Shown piece by piece: positions 36,773 to 46,952 of a stretch of 64,000 nucleotides of DNA (the first letter of the stretch is position 1; every line of letters begins with the position of its first letter). The stretch is from contig NZ_CP050700.1 of the NCBI RefSeq assembly GCF_010646885.2, forward strand, positions 3,374,501 to 3,438,500, written 5' to 3'. The translations under genes were made by a program, and so were the position numbers. This DNA comes from Desulfopila sp. IMCC35008 (GTDB taxonomy: Bacteria > Desulfobacterota > Desulfobulbia > Desulfobulbales > Desulfocapsaceae). The notes beneath the pieces were generated by a model. It did no database searches and was not told the origin of the DNA. It saw nothing but the letters and a program-made list of their open reading frames with translations.

Positions 36773-36787
36773 TGAAACAAAGTTTCA
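36773..36787. promoter_or_regulatory. Candidate LacI-type operator, in a 369-bp divergent gap
   Basis: TGAAACAAAGTTTCA is a perfect 6-3-6 palindrome with the TGAAAC/GTTTCA arms typical of LacI-family sugar operators. It sits upstream of the sugar ABC operon, beyond the repeat element. A second TGAAAC half-site occurs near 36810. The rest of the gap up to 36964 has no other clear feature. Confidence 0.42.
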
Positions 36788-36964
36788 TCAACTCTAGTAA
36801 AGCTATCCTGAAACATATTCTGATGTAAAACAGATACTCATCCAACTCAAGGGAAAAACGCAGCGCCATAAAAACATTCAGGATTTTATTACTTCAATAT
36901 GGTAAGAGCAGTTGCTGAAACGTTTACACATTGCAGTCTATCATTATTACTTAAATGGTGCCAA

Positions 36965-37768
36965 ATGTTTACCTGGTTCAGGAAAAGACGCCGCAGGAAG
37001 CTCCTCAGTAAACCATTCCCCACCCTTTGGCGCACAATTCTAAATGAAGCAGTTACCCATTATTCCTTCCTTGACCAGCAAGAAAGAACGCAACTGGAAC
37101 AACTGATACAATTTTTTATTGCCGAAAAAAACTTTGAAGGATGCGGCGGGCTTGAGGTGACAGATGAAATCAAGGTCGTTATTTCCGCCCAGGCCTGCCT
37201 GCTTGTATTAGGGTTACCCTCTTTTCAATATCATGAGCTTGAGTCTGTTCTTGTCTATCCGACCACAGTGACACTGCCCAGATTGCGACAATCGTTTTTC
37301 GATTCAACTCCCACTATCGTACCCGACAACCAACAGATCCTTGGCCTGGCCTCCATGCGCGGCCCTGTTATCCTGGTGTGGGATGCTGTCATCAACGGAG
37401 CCCGCCACCCGGAACACGGGCATAACGTGGTGTACCATGAGTTCGCCCACATCCTCGATATGCGAGATGGCTCGGCAGACGGTACCCCGGAATTGTACAA
37501 CAGGAAACTCTTTCAGGACTGGGTGAAAATATTCACCCGCGAATTTCTGCAGCTTAAAAAGGCTGTAGAGAATGGCAGAAAAAGTGTCCTCGATCCATAT
37601 GGGGCCATCCACGAAGCTGAATTTTTCGCGGTTGCCACAGAGCTCTTTTTCGACCGTCCCCTGAGGCTGCAAAAAGAAATTCCGGAACTTTACAATGTAC
37701 TTGCCGCCTATTACCGACAGGATACTGCCGAGAGGGAACGACGCTATCGCCAGTCTGAAAAGAAATAG
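36965..37768 (+). CDS. mtfA: MtfA-like zinc peptidase (M90 family)
   Basis: MtfA is a zinc aminopeptidase that in E. coli modulates the glucose phosphotransferase regulator Mlc. The 267-residue protein has HEFAHILDM (zinc-binding HExxH, about residue 157) and the downstream glutamate region HEAEFFAVATELFFDRP. I chose the ATG at 36965 (MFTWFRKRRRR), giving the E. coli length; the frame is open to 36899. It lies next to the sugar transporter, which is interesting because of the Mlc connection, but the two are on opposite strands. Confidence 0.9.
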   Translation: MFTWFRKRRRRKLLSKPFPTLWRTILNEAVTHYSFLDQQERTQLEQLIQFFIAEKNFEGCGGLEVTDEIKVVISAQACLLVLGLPSFQYHELESVLVYPTTVTLPRLRQSFFDSTPTIVPDNQQILGLASMRGPVILVWDAVINGARHPEHGHNVVYHEFAHILDMRDGSADGTPELYNRKLFQDWVKIFTREFLQLKKAVENGRKSVLDPYGAIHEAEFFAVATELFFDRPLRLQKEIPELYNVLAAYYRQDTAERERRYRQSEKK

Positions 37769-37780
37769 TCAGCAGCTGGC

Positions 37781-38725
37781 CTACAACTGCAAAAATGACA
37801 GAAGATACAAGCCGCCGGTGTAGGTAACAAGTGAGAAAAGCGTCGAAACCATGATTATGGAACCGGACAACTCAGCATCATTGTTGAGTTGCTGGGCCAT
37901 AACAAAGGCGGCTGCGGCAGTTGGCGCCCCGGCAAGAATAAACCCTATTCCCAGATCCTGTCCCCGAAGACCGAACATCTTCAAGAGAACCACTGCAACA
38001 AAGGGCATCACCACAATTTTGAACAGTGATGCCATTGCCACTACTTTGATATCTCCTTTCAGGCGATCCATTGAAAAAGAGGCTCCGATAGAGAGAAGAG
38101 CTAATGGCAGGGCCATGCCGGTGACAATGTCCAGGGTCCGGTCCATAATCGTTGGCTTTGGCAATTCAAGCAAACTCCAGGATATTCCTGCCAGGCAGGC
38201 AAGAATGAGGGGATTCAGCCCCAACTGCTGCAGCCAGATTCCGGCCGTCGGTTTTGTATCCCCATTCCTCTGTGGTAACAATAACGCCACAACCGAGAGA
38301 AAATTAAGCATCGGTATAAAAAAACCAATAATGATACCGGCTACCGCCAGCCCCTCCTCCCCATAAGCACTGAAAACAATGGCAACACCTATATATGCAG
38401 CGTTACTGCGAAAAGAGGCCTGGCAAAAGGCACCGAGCCGAGGAGCAGGATATCCCCGAATCAATCCATACAGATAACTCGCGAGAAAAACAACCGCCAT
38501 TGAGACCAGCAAACCAAACAGCAACTGACCATTGAAACTGGTGGTGAAATTAGCCGAACTGATCTTATGAAACAGCAGGGCTGGCAAGGCCACGTAGAAA
38601 ATGAGTCTGTTGAGCTGGACGGTAAAGTCCCTGCTGAAGAGGTTGGTCCGTTGGAGCGCAAACCCAAGGCCAATAACGAGGAAAACGGGAAAGACAATAA
38701 GCAGGATCTGTGTTAATTGGACCAT
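37781..38725 (-). CDS. AEC-family (auxin efflux carrier-type) transporter
   Basis: This is a 314-residue membrane protein with about ten helices and the inverted repeat of the AEC/BART superfamily. Family features visible are FALQRTNLFSRDFTVQLNRL at the N-terminus, a RSNAAYIGVAIVFSAYGEEG segment, and GFILAGAPTAAAAFVMAQQL near the C-terminus. Members export or import small carboxylates and similar compounds. The substrate cannot be told. It ends 13 bp from the convergent mtfA gene and lies after the MocR-type gene on the same strand. Confidence 0.88.
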   Translation of the reverse strand: MVQLTQILLIVFPVFLVIGLGFALQRTNLFSRDFTVQLNRLIFYVALPALLFHKISSANFTTSFNGQLLFGLLVSMAVVFLASYLYGLIRGYPAPRLGAFCQASFRSNAAYIGVAIVFSAYGEEGLAVAGIIIGFFIPMLNFLSVVALLLPQRNGDTKPTAGIWLQQLGLNPLILACLAGISWSLLELPKPTIMDRTLDIVTGMALPLALLSIGASFSMDRLKGDIKVVAMASLFKIVVMPFVAVVLLKMFGLRGQDLGIGFILAGAPTAAAAFVMAQQLNNDAELSGSIIMVSTLFSLVTYTGGLYLLSFLQL

Positions 38726-38845
38726 ATTTTAATAGCGGCTGAAGGGTTAAGGTAAAAGGTCGCTGCGGATTATCCTCTTTACGCTGATAATAAAAGTGTT
38801 ATCAGAAGAAGATGATCCTTTTAAAACAGAGAAATAATGCGATTA

Positions 38846-40279
38846 TCAGCCACTATTCTCAGCAATCATCTCGTCGATGAGATGGCCAAGCCTCTCTATT
38901 CCATGTTCCATTCGATCATCCCACGGATAGCCGAAATTGAGGCGGAGGCAATGGTTGTACCTGCCGGTTACGGTGCAAAGAGAGCCGGGAATAATAGCGA
39001 TATTCTCTTTTGCGGCACGATCAAAGAGTTTCAGCCCATCGACCCGCTTATCGAGCTCAACCCAGAGCGTCAGGCCACCTTTGGGAGAGGACACCCGTGT
39101 TCCTGGCGGGAAATAGCGGGCAATCCCCATTACCAGGTTGGCTGCTTGTTTCTTCAATGAATTTCTCATTCTGCGCAGGTGCCGGTCGTGGGCCCCACTA
39201 GCCAGGAATCGTGCAGCAACCACCTGATTCAGTTGGGAACAGGCTACAGAACGATTAAATTTGATCCGCTTGATTCGCTCCTTGAAACGTCCCGGCATGG
39301 TCCAGCCGATTCGCAGATCAGGAGCAAGGGATTTGGTAAACGAGGAGCAGTACAGGACCAACCCTTTGGTATCGAATGATTTCAACGGTACCGGCCTGGT
39401 CTCACTAAAATGAAGATCACCGTAGATGTCATCTTCGATAAGCGGTATTTCACGCTTGCCGAGCATCTCCACCAGTCGCTCTTTCATTTTCGTCTGCAGC
39501 ACGTAACCAAGTGGATTATGAAAATTGCCGTTAACCAGCGCCCCTTTTACATCGTGTTCATCAAGTGCTTTTTCGACCATATCCAGATCAAAACCACTAT
39601 CCGGATCAACCGGAATTTCAAGCGCCCGCATTTTCAGGTCTTCGATCAGTTGCAGGTAACACAGAAAAGTGGGTGACTCAATAAGGATGACGTCTCCCTC
39701 CCCTGCTATTGCCCGTAAACAGAGGTCGATGGCCGCAAGACAGCCATCGGTCACAATGAGTTCTTCTCCCCGCTCCTTCGAAAAATAGCCGACCGATCTT
39801 TTGGCTAGCTCACTTCGAAGTTCCGGGACTCCTGTGGGATGTCCATACCCTATCATCGCCCCTGTTGTATATCCTGCTGCCGCCTGGCGCAGTTCACGAC
39901 CAAGCTGCTTGAGTGGCAGCAACTCCGGAGCCGGGATGGCAGTACCCAAAGGCAACATCTCCGGGTTATTGATATACTCCTGCAAAATCATGGCATGGGT
40001 ATTCGTCGTTACCTTCAGAGGTTCGATGGTTCTCCGGTCACTCAATGGCCGCGGCAGCACCTTATCTAAAAGTGGTTTGACATAGAAGCCGGATTTCTCC
40101 CGGACCTCAACAACACCACGATCTTCCAGTTCATTGTATGCCTGGTACACTGTCGAAATTGAACGCCCCGTCCGTAATCGCTGGGTCCTGAGAGACGGTA
40201 GCTTCTCTCCCGCCCTGTAATTTCCGGATCGAATTTTCAACTCAAGATCATTTGCCAATTGCAGGTATTGATACTCCAT
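38846..40279 (-). CDS. MocR/PdxR-type GntR regulator with aminotransferase domain
   Basis: This 477-residue fusion has an N-terminal winged helix (LANDLELKIRSGNYRAGEKL and LRTGRSISTVYQAYNELEDRG) and a class I aminotransferase-like PLP domain. The PLP lysine lies in CSSFTKSLAPDLRIGW and the arginine site in LRLNFGY. Such regulators sense PLP or amino acids such as GABA or taurine and often control an adjacent gene. The ATG at 40279 follows a GGTGG site; a GTG at 40291 is also open. The AEC carrier downstream is a possible target. Confidence 0.92.
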   Translation of the reverse strand: MEYQYLQLANDLELKIRSGNYRAGEKLPSLRTQRLRTGRSISTVYQAYNELEDRGVVEVREKSGFYVKPLLDKVLPRPLSDRRTIEPLKVTTNTHAMILQEYINNPEMLPLGTAIPAPELLPLKQLGRELRQAAAGYTTGAMIGYGHPTGVPELRSELAKRSVGYFSKERGEELIVTDGCLAAIDLCLRAIAGEGDVILIESPTFLCYLQLIEDLKMRALEIPVDPDSGFDLDMVEKALDEHDVKGALVNGNFHNPLGYVLQTKMKERLVEMLGKREIPLIEDDIYGDLHFSETRPVPLKSFDTKGLVLYCSSFTKSLAPDLRIGWTMPGRFKERIKRIKFNRSVACSQLNQVVAARFLASGAHDRHLRRMRNSLKKQAANLVMGIARYFPPGTRVSSPKGGLTLWVELDKRVDGLKLFDRAAKENIAIIPGSLCTVTGRYNHCLRLNFGYPWDDRMEHGIERLGHLIDEMIAENSG

Positions 40280-40299
40280 CGTTACCACCAAATTATTCT

Positions 40300-40326
40300 A
40301 CCTGTTTTTCAAATTATACAACCTGT
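40300..40326 (-). promoter_or_regulatory. Direct-repeat operator flanking the -10 of the MocR gene, in a 375-bp gap
   Basis: ACCTGT occurs at 40300-40305 and again at 40321-40326, 21 bp apart, two helical turns. Between them the minus strand reads TATAAT (40313-40318), an ideal -10. PdxR/MocR proteins are known to bind direct repeats, so autoregulation is likely. The remainder of the divergent gap to 40654 holds no gene or clear hairpin. Confidence 0.5.
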
Positions 40327-40654
40327 ACTCACAAGGCATTTTACACAATCCATAGTTGTTTTTCAGTACCTATATAAAGTTAAACATATATCCTTTACCA
40401 GCTCTTAAACACTGGATAATCTTTCACCACAAACAGTGACAAGCTCAAGGCTGGCCATTAGTTACAACACGTTTAAAGAAATTCTTTTTTCAACAGGCTA
40501 AAGAGATGAATCTGTTGAGATTCCAAATTGTTTACTAAAAATTTATTTCATTTCTTTGAATTGCCAACATATAATAGATGCGCTGATCCGTACCCATAGA
40601 CCGCGACCCATCAAATATCTACCACCCAGTATCCTAAATTTATAGGGGAATTTT

Positions 40655-42376
40655 ATGCTCAATAGATTCACAGTCAAACAAAGGATGTATCTTATTATAG
40701 CTGCAATCCTGGCACTCTTTCTGGTAATGACCTACTTCGCCATACAAAACAGCAACAAGGCCAGGGACATGGGTATCGCCAAAACAGGCGAGGTAATGCT
40801 CGCTGACCAGAAGGCAAAAATTCAAATCGCCTCTCATTCGGTGGCCCTCACAGTTGGTAATGCAATTTCGGATATAGAAGATCACGATCAGAAGGTTGAA
40901 ACCATCCGGAAACTGATAGATGAAATACGCTTTGAAGACGACAAATCAGGCTATTTTTTCGTCTACGAAAACACGACCTGTGTCGCACTCCCACCCAAAA
41001 AGGAAGTTCAGGGCAAAGACCTGAAAGATACGAAAGATAAGAACGGCGTCTACCTGGTAAGAGAGCTTCTTGATGCGGCTGAGAAAGGTGGCGGCTTCGT
41101 TACCTACATCTGGCCGAAACCGGGGGCCGGAGACGTTCCCAAACTCGGTTATGCCGAGTTTATCCCCGGAACGAAAATGTGGATAGGCACAGGTGTATAC
41201 CTTGATAATATCGAGACTTACCAGGCCAAGATGGAAGAAGATATCTCGAGCCAGGTTGGAACATCTATTATTACCATGGTTATTACCGCCGGTTTGATCT
41301 TCGGTGGTATCATTACTCTTTGCCTGGTCATTGTAATTGGAATAGTCGGCAACCTCAAATCCATGATTGTCAGCTTCCAGGATATTGCCGAGGGTGAGGG
41401 TGATCTCACCAAGAGGATCGAGATCAAGGCTAAGGATGAAATCGCAGAATTGGCCGGCTGGTTCAACACCTTTCTTACAAAACTTCAGGATATGATTGGT
41501 ATCATCGCCCGCAACACCGCCGATGTTGACAGGGAGTCAAACAGCCTCTCTGAAATCTCCGCCAGGCTGGACCAGAATGCAAATCAGACAACCTCTTTGT
41601 CTGAAAGTGTCGCTTCAGCTGCCGAAGAGATGAGCGTGAACATGAACAATGTCGCCGCAGCCATGGAAGAGTCAACCACGAACACCTCCATGGTGGCCAG
41701 CGCTGCAGAAGAAATGACCGCGACCATCAACGAGATTGCCGCCAACGCAGAACAGGCCCATACGATCTCTGAAACAGCTGTCAGCCAGGCCGAGAAAACC
41801 TCCGTACGCATGGCTGAACTGGGCGCTTCAGCGGATGCCATCAGCAAGGTTACCGAAACTATTACTGAAATCTCAGAGCAGACCAATCTTCTTGCACTCA
41901 ATGCCACCATTGAGGCCGCCCGGGCCGGTGACGCAGGTAAAGGTTTTGCAGTTGTAGCCAACGAGATTAAGGAACTTGCAAAGCAGACGGCAGAGGCCAC
42001 CCTCGATATCAAGAAACAGATCGACGAGGTTCAGTCCACCACTACCACTACTGTCGGCGAGATCCAGGAGATCAGTAACGTCATCAACAGCGTCAATGAG
42101 ATCGTTGCAACCATCTCAACCGCCGTCGGTGAACAGTCAACCGCAACTGAAGAGATCGCAAACAACATCAATCAAGCAGCCATGGGCCTTTCCGAGGTAA
42201 ACGAAAATGTAAGCCAGGTGACAGTAGTTGCGGGAACGATCACCCAGGATATTGCCATGGTTAATAGTGCTGCCGTAGATATCACCACCAGCAGCGGTCA
42301 GGTCAATACCTCTAGTAGTGATCTGCAAAAACTTGCAAATCAACTGAAAAGCGTGGTTGAGAGCTTTAAAATCTAA
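40655..42376 (+). CDS. Methyl-accepting chemotaxis protein with Cache sensor (paralogue 1)
   Basis: This 573-residue chemoreceptor has a transmembrane helix at about residues 10-30 and a single-Cache periplasmic domain to about 190 ([20 protein letters not shown] and [17 protein letters not shown]). A second transmembrane helix follows, then a HAMP domain ([20 protein letters not shown]) and a long cytoplasmic coiled coil. The signalling tip is [19 protein letters not shown]. No C-terminal CheB/CheR pentapeptide is visible. A GGGGAA ribosome site precedes the ATG. The sensor type suggests small organic acids as ligands. It is followed by a terminator and a near-copy. Confidence 0.93.
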   Translation: MLNRFTVKQRMYLIIAAILALFLVMTYFAIQNSNKARDMGIAKTGEVMLADQKAKIQIASHSVALTVGNAISDIEDHDQKVETIRKLIDEIRFEDDKSGYFFVYENTTCVALPPKKEVQGKDLKDTKDKNGVYLVRELLDAAEKGGGFVTYIWPKPGAGDVPKLGYAEFIPGTKMWIGTGVYLDNIETYQAKMEEDISSQVGTSIITMVITAGLIFGGIITLCLVIVIGIVGNLKSMIVSFQDIAEGEGDLTKRIEIKAKDEIAELAGWFNTFLTKLQDMIGIIARNTADVDRESNSLSEISARLDQNANQTTSLSESVASAAEEMSVNMNNVAAAMEESTTNTSMVASAAEEMTATINEIAANAEQAHTISETAVSQAEKTSVRMAELGASADAISKVTETITEISEQTNLLALNATIEAARAGDAGKGFAVVANEIKELAKQTAEATLDIKKQIDEVQSTTTTTVGEIQEISNVINSVNEIVATISTAVGEQSTATEEIANNINQAAMGLSEVNENVSQVTVVAGTITQDIAMVNSAAVDITTSSGQVNTSSSDLQKLANQLKSVVESFKI

Positions 42377-42405
42377 GTAAGGGTCAATAAGTACCACCTC
42401 CCATA

Positions 42406-42433
42406 GGCGTTGCCATTTGGCAGCGCCTTTTTT
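42406..42433 (+). terminator. Intrinsic terminator after chemoreceptor 1
   Basis: GGCGTTGCC at 42406-42414 pairs with GGCAGCGCC at 42419-42427 through a 4-base loop, with one G-U pair. TTTTTTC follows. It separates the two chemoreceptor transcripts. Confidence 0.9.
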
Positions 42434-42555
42434 CTTTTCCCAAATCAGTTAACATACCGTTCATTATATTCTTTTCGCGTAAAAATGAAGAAAGCGTGAA
42501 ACTTTACCAATAATTTATTTCACATTGTGGTATTGCGCCTCTATACTTTAAATAA

Positions 42556-42680
42556 GGGAACTGTAAGAGGCCTTTATTTCTGGTTTATTAACACACATGG
42601 AACGGGCATGGGGGCCCGTCCTGCCACAACTGTAACGACCCGGAATACGTTTGCCAGGGGAAGTAATCGGGGTTTGCTAC
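42556..42680 (+). other. Structured 5' leader of chemoreceptor 2, possible riboswitch, in a 316-bp gap
   Basis: The spacer holds GC-rich structured sequence including a 6-bp hairpin (ACGGGC at 42602, GCCCGT at 42614). The string CCACAACTGTAACGACCCGG and then AATACGTTTGCC loosely recall the conserved parts of cobalamin aptamers (CACTGT and GAAxACxxGCC). AGGGAA at 42555-42560 could fit the upstream part. The P4 region with GGTG is not seen, so this is a weak call. A covariance search is needed. Confidence 0.25.
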
Positions 42681-42692
42681 AAGGAGGACTTT

Positions 42693-44414
42693 ATGTTGAA
42701 CAGGTTTACCGTAAAACAGCGAATGTACCTCATTATCATGGCGATTCTCGTCCTGTTTCTGGTCATGCTCTATTACGCCGTGAAAAATGGTACTGATGCC
42801 CGTGATTTGGGAATTAGCAAAGCTGGAACGATCATGCTGGAAGATCAGAAGGCGAAAGTACAGGTCTCCTCACATGCCATGGCCCTGGCTGTGGGACATG
42901 CTCTTGAGGGCATAACCGATAAGGAACAACAGGTAGAGATCATCCGAAAGCTCGTAGATGGCATTATCTATGAGCAGGACAAATCCGGTTACTTTTTTGT
43001 GTATGAAGATACCACTAATGTTGCCATGCCGGTCAAGAAATCACTTCACGGAAAGGATCTCAAAGACACCAAAGACAAAAACGGTGTTTATGTTATCCGC
43101 GAATTACGAGATGCCGCCCAAGGCGGGGGGGGATTCGTTGAGTACATCTGGCCCAAGCCCGGCACGAACGATACCCCAAAAGTCAGTTATGCTGAAATGA
43201 TTCCCGGCACGCAGATGTGGCTCGGTACCGGCGTCTACCTTGATAATATTGATGCATACAAAGCGGAGATGAGCAGTGACATCGGCCGTCAGGTGAAAAA
43301 GAGCATCATCTGGATGCTTATCTCTTCAGGTATCATTTTCGCGGGAATCATCACCCTCTGCCTGGTTATCGTTGTCGGGATTGTCGGCAACCTAAAATCG
43401 ATGGTACTCAGTTTCCAGGATATCGCTGAAGGAGAAGGTGACCTGACCAAGCGAATCGAAATCAAGGCAAAGGATGAAATCGCAGAACTTGCTGGATGGT
43501 TTAATATCTTCCTGGAAAAACTGCAGGATATGATCGGCAGGATCTCCCGAAACACCATCGCTGTAGGTGGTGAAGCGACCAGCCTCTCGACCATAGCCCA
43601 GACCCTCTCTGAGAATGCCGAGCAAACGTCCGACCTCTCCGACAATGTTGCCTCTGCGGCTGAGGAAATGAGTGTCAATATGAATAATGTGGCTTCTGCC
43701 ATGGAACAATCGACAACCAACACTTCCATGGTGGCCAGCGCTGCCGAGGAGATGACAGCCACCATCAACGAGATAGCCTCCAACTCCGAAAATGCCCACT
43801 CGATATCGGAAAAGGCTGTCAAACAAGCGGCTCAAACCTCCATCCGGATGGAAGAACTGGGAGCCTCTGCTGATGCTATAAGTAAGGTCACAGAGACCAT
43901 TACTGAAATATCGGAACAGACCAACCTGCTGGCCTTAAACGCAACTATCGAGGCAGCACGTGCTGGTGAGGCGGGTAAAGGGTTTGCTGTTGTTGCCAAC
44001 GAAATCAAGGAACTGGCCAAGCAGACAGCGGAAGCAACGCTTGATATCAAGAAACAGATAGACGACGTGCAATCGACCACCACCACGACTGTCTCTGAGA
44101 TTCAGGAGATCACCAACGTTATCAACAGTGTCAATGAAATCGTCTCCACCATATCCACCGCTGTTGGAGAGCAATCCACAGCAACCGAAGAGATTGCCAA
44201 CAACATTAACCAGGCGGCCCTTGGGCTGACTGAGGTAAATGAGAATGTCAGCCAGGTGACAGTCGTAGCTGATTCAATCACCCGGGACATTACCAAGGTT
44301 AGCAGTGCATCAGAGGATATCTCTTCGAGTAGCCGAGGTGTCCACAGCTCAAGCAGTGATCTGCAAAAGCTGGCCGAAGAGCTGAAAAGCATTGTAGACA
44401 GTTTTAAGATCTGA
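42693..44414 (+). CDS. Methyl-accepting chemotaxis protein with Cache sensor (paralogue 2)
   Basis: This protein also has 573 residues when started at the ATG 42693, which follows an AAGGAGG site. It matches paralogue 1 from the first residues ([15 protein letters not shown]) through the Cache domain, HAMP domain and signalling tip. The signalling part is nearly identical and the sensor differs more, for example [20 protein letters not shown] against the first copy. This is a tandem duplication with ligand-domain drift. The longer frame from 42651 is not needed. Confidence 0.94.
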   Translation: MLNRFTVKQRMYLIIMAILVLFLVMLYYAVKNGTDARDLGISKAGTIMLEDQKAKVQVSSHAMALAVGHALEGITDKEQQVEIIRKLVDGIIYEQDKSGYFFVYEDTTNVAMPVKKSLHGKDLKDTKDKNGVYVIRELRDAAQGGGGFVEYIWPKPGTNDTPKVSYAEMIPGTQMWLGTGVYLDNIDAYKAEMSSDIGRQVKKSIIWMLISSGIIFAGIITLCLVIVVGIVGNLKSMVLSFQDIAEGEGDLTKRIEIKAKDEIAELAGWFNIFLEKLQDMIGRISRNTIAVGGEATSLSTIAQTLSENAEQTSDLSDNVASAAEEMSVNMNNVASAMEQSTTNTSMVASAAEEMTATINEIASNSENAHSISEKAVKQAAQTSIRMEELGASADAISKVTETITEISEQTNLLALNATIEAARAGEAGKGFAVVANEIKELAKQTAEATLDIKKQIDDVQSTTTTTVSEIQEITNVINSVNEIVSTISTAVGEQSTATEEIANNINQAALGLTEVNENVSQVTVVADSITRDITKVSSASEDISSSSRGVHSSSSDLQKLAEELKSIVDSFKI

Positions 44415-44447
44415 CAGTACGCTATCGTCAGGACCCAGCCATTTTTA

Positions 44448-44488
44448 TGCACCGGAAAAACTACACTTTCCGGTGCAATTCATTTTTT
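44448..44488 (+). terminator. Intrinsic terminator after chemoreceptor 2
   Basis: TGCACCGGAAA at 44448-44458 and its exact complement at 44467-44477 form an 11-bp stem with an 8-base loop, followed by ATTC and TTTTTT. The only available start codon of the next reading frame lies inside it, which supports calling that frame a pseudogene. Confidence 0.92.
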
Positions 44489-45430
44489 ATGACAACACTA
44501 TAGTAATACATCGACTCGCACTCTTTGTCCTTGTAATCCTCAGCGGTACTGTTTTCTCCGCCTCCTGCAACCGTGCTGATGTTTTTCCCAAAATATTAAT
44601 ATTGAATTCCTACCACAAAGGATATAGCTGGGCAGATCAAACAGTTCGCTCCATCGAATCAACCATGCTGCTTTCTTTTCCCACAGCGGATATCCGGGTG
44701 GAGTATATGGATACTAAACGTAAAAGCTCCAAGGAATACCTGGACATACTGACTCTCTTCTACCGTGAAAAATTCAAGGAACAGACCTTCGATCTGATAT
44801 TTGCCTGTGACGATCACTCAATCGAATTCCTGCAATCTTATGGCGCATCACTTTTCCCTGATACTCCAGTTGTCTTCAGTGGTGCCAACACGCTTGATAC
44901 CAGCCTGACAGACCAAGCCGTCAACCCGAATATGACAGGTGTACTCGAATTTACCGACATCTCAAGGACAATTGAGCTGGCACGACAACTCCAGCCCGGG
45001 CTCAAGAATATTGTGGTGATTAACGACAATACCGTTACCGGCAAATATATTAGCGGGCGGTTCGCCACCATCATGCCGGAACTGCGATCTCAATTCTCAG
45101 TCACGTTCCTTAGTGACGATCCTCTTGAAGAACTGAGTGAGAAGATCGCCACCCTTGATAACGACACGATGGTCCTACTCCTCTCCTATTCTATCGATAA
45201 TACAGGTGATTATTACGACCCGCACTACACGGCATCTTTGTTGAGTGAGGCCTCCGGAGTACCTATTTATGCCGTATGGGACTTCTATTTCAATCATGGA
45301 ATAATCGGCGGAGTCATGACTTCCGGGTATCTGCAAGGGGAAACAGCAGCTGAAATCGGCAAAAAGATCCTGCAGGGTACTACCCCCGCTGACGTACCAA
45401 TAGTAAAAGACGGGGCCAACGAAATATTAT
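44473..45430 (+). pseudogene. Decayed periplasmic sensor gene, copy 1 (sensor domain only)
   Basis: The frame encodes a periplasmic ABC-substrate-binding-like sensor domain (ILILNSYHKGYSWADQTVRS and VEYMDTKRKSSKEYLD to the PIYAVWDFYFNHGIIGG region). It has no membrane anchor or output domain. The only in-frame start is a GTG inside the preceding terminator, with no ribosome site. Homology to the intact kinase at 46953 stops near GANEI (about 45426). After that the frame runs 16 unrelated residues to a stop at 45474. This fits a deletion that removed its C-terminal half and the N-terminus of the next copy. Confidence 0.8.
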
Positions 45431-46909
45431 GGAGGCATCGTCTCCTCATTTGCAAACTCACCTGTGCCGATTAACACCTACACCGAGTATATGGATACCA
45501 AGCGGCACACGGATAAACGATTCCTTAACGCAGTACTCAACCTGTTAAAACATAAGTATGAGCAAAGGAGGCTTGACCTGATTATCACCTCCGATGACAA
45601 TGCCTACAATATGGTCAGGACCTTAAAGGACACCCTGTTTCCCGACACGCCGGTCGTCTTCTGTGGTGTTAATTACCTGCAAAATCCACAGCAATTTCGT
45701 GGTGGTAATATGACGGGCGTCATAGAATCCTAGGATATGCTTGGTACCATCGAACTCGGGTTGCAGCTTTTCCCGAATACACGCTTGCTCTACATCGTCA
45801 ACGACAACACAACAACAGGCAAGGCAAACAAGCTACGGTTTGAAAACATAAGGTCTCAATTGCCTGAGGAACTTAAACTTACCTTCAGCGAGGACAAGTC
45901 GATGCAACAGGTCCAAAGCGAGGTTGCACGCCTTGATGAAAACAGCCTGGTCCTGCTTATGTCGTTTACCATGGACAAGGACAATTATCGCTTCAGTTTC
46001 AGTGAAAGTGCCCAACTCATTACCAGGAGTTCAGCCCGCCCGGTCCTGGGGTTCTGGGATTTCTACCTGGGCAACGGGATCATTGGTGGTGTCATAACCG
46101 GAGGATTTGACCAGGGTCAAACAGCTGGAAAGCTCGGAATAGCAACTCTTACCGGCAACACCATCTCAACATTACCGGTCGTTGAAACAAGCCCGGTTAT
46201 TCCAACCATTGATCATAATATAGCACATCATTTCGGAGTCGATACTGATAAACTTCCCAACAATGTACACATCCTCAACAGGCAGCTCACTTTTTTAGAA
46301 CAATACCGGAAACTCATCTACCTCGTCCTCGTAATTTTCGGTCTGTTGCTTCTTATTGTGCTCATTCAGGCCACACGAATTATGCGCCAACACCACAACC
46401 ATAACAAATTGGCGGTACGAGTCGAACTCGATCCCTTAACCGGCACCAAAAACAGGGAATTTTTTCATCAAATATCAAACGCTTTGTTGATATTGCAATA
46501 GAAAATAAACATTCCCTCATACTCTGCTATTTTGACCTGGACAACCTGAAAACAATTAATGATTCATATGGCCACAAGGCAGGCGATGAATACATCTTGC
46601 TGGCCGTCGAGGCTATCAGACAAAAGATCAGAGCCAACGACCTTCTCTGCCGTATGGGAGGCGACGAGTTTATCGCCCTGCTCCCAAACTGTACGCTCGA
46701 AAAAGGGGCGCATATTTGTTCCCGCAGAGGCAAGCTTGCAGACTCTGTCTAAAACGAGACACCCGGACTGGGAAACAGGCTTAAGTTGTGGTTTCAGCGA
46801 ACTAAACCCACACCAGCCACTCTCCCCTGAAGAACTGCTTGAACAGGCTGACAGAGAAATGTACCGCAGCAAAAAGGTCCGAAAACAGCAAAAACAGTTA
46901 AATCGGTAG
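45431..46909 (+). pseudogene. Decayed periplasmic-sensor diguanylate cyclase, copy 2
   Basis: From 45431 (GGIVSSFANSPVPINTYTEY) the sequence is the same sensor family as copy 1, lacking its N-terminus. A TAG at 45731-45733 interrupts it in frame (GVIES, stop, DMLGTIELG). It then continues through a transmembrane helix (YLVLVIFGLLLLIVLIQ) into a GGDEF domain starting ELDPLTGTKNREFF. One T is missing from the T-run at 46460-46465, and a second frame change lies near 46722-46728. Between them the active site reads FDLDNLKTINDSYGHKAGDE and CRMGGDEFIALL. The last frame ends EQADREMYRSKK at 46909. Four lesions argue for a dead gene. Confidence 0.85.
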
Positions 46910-46952
46910 AGGTTACCTTGTAGATAGAGAACCTGTTTGATACAACTTACCT

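Noticed and set aside
38784..38805. CTGATAA/TTATCAG hairpin between the AEC carrier and MocR genes
   Set aside because: Only 7 bp and no T-run on either strand; too weak to call a terminator or operator.
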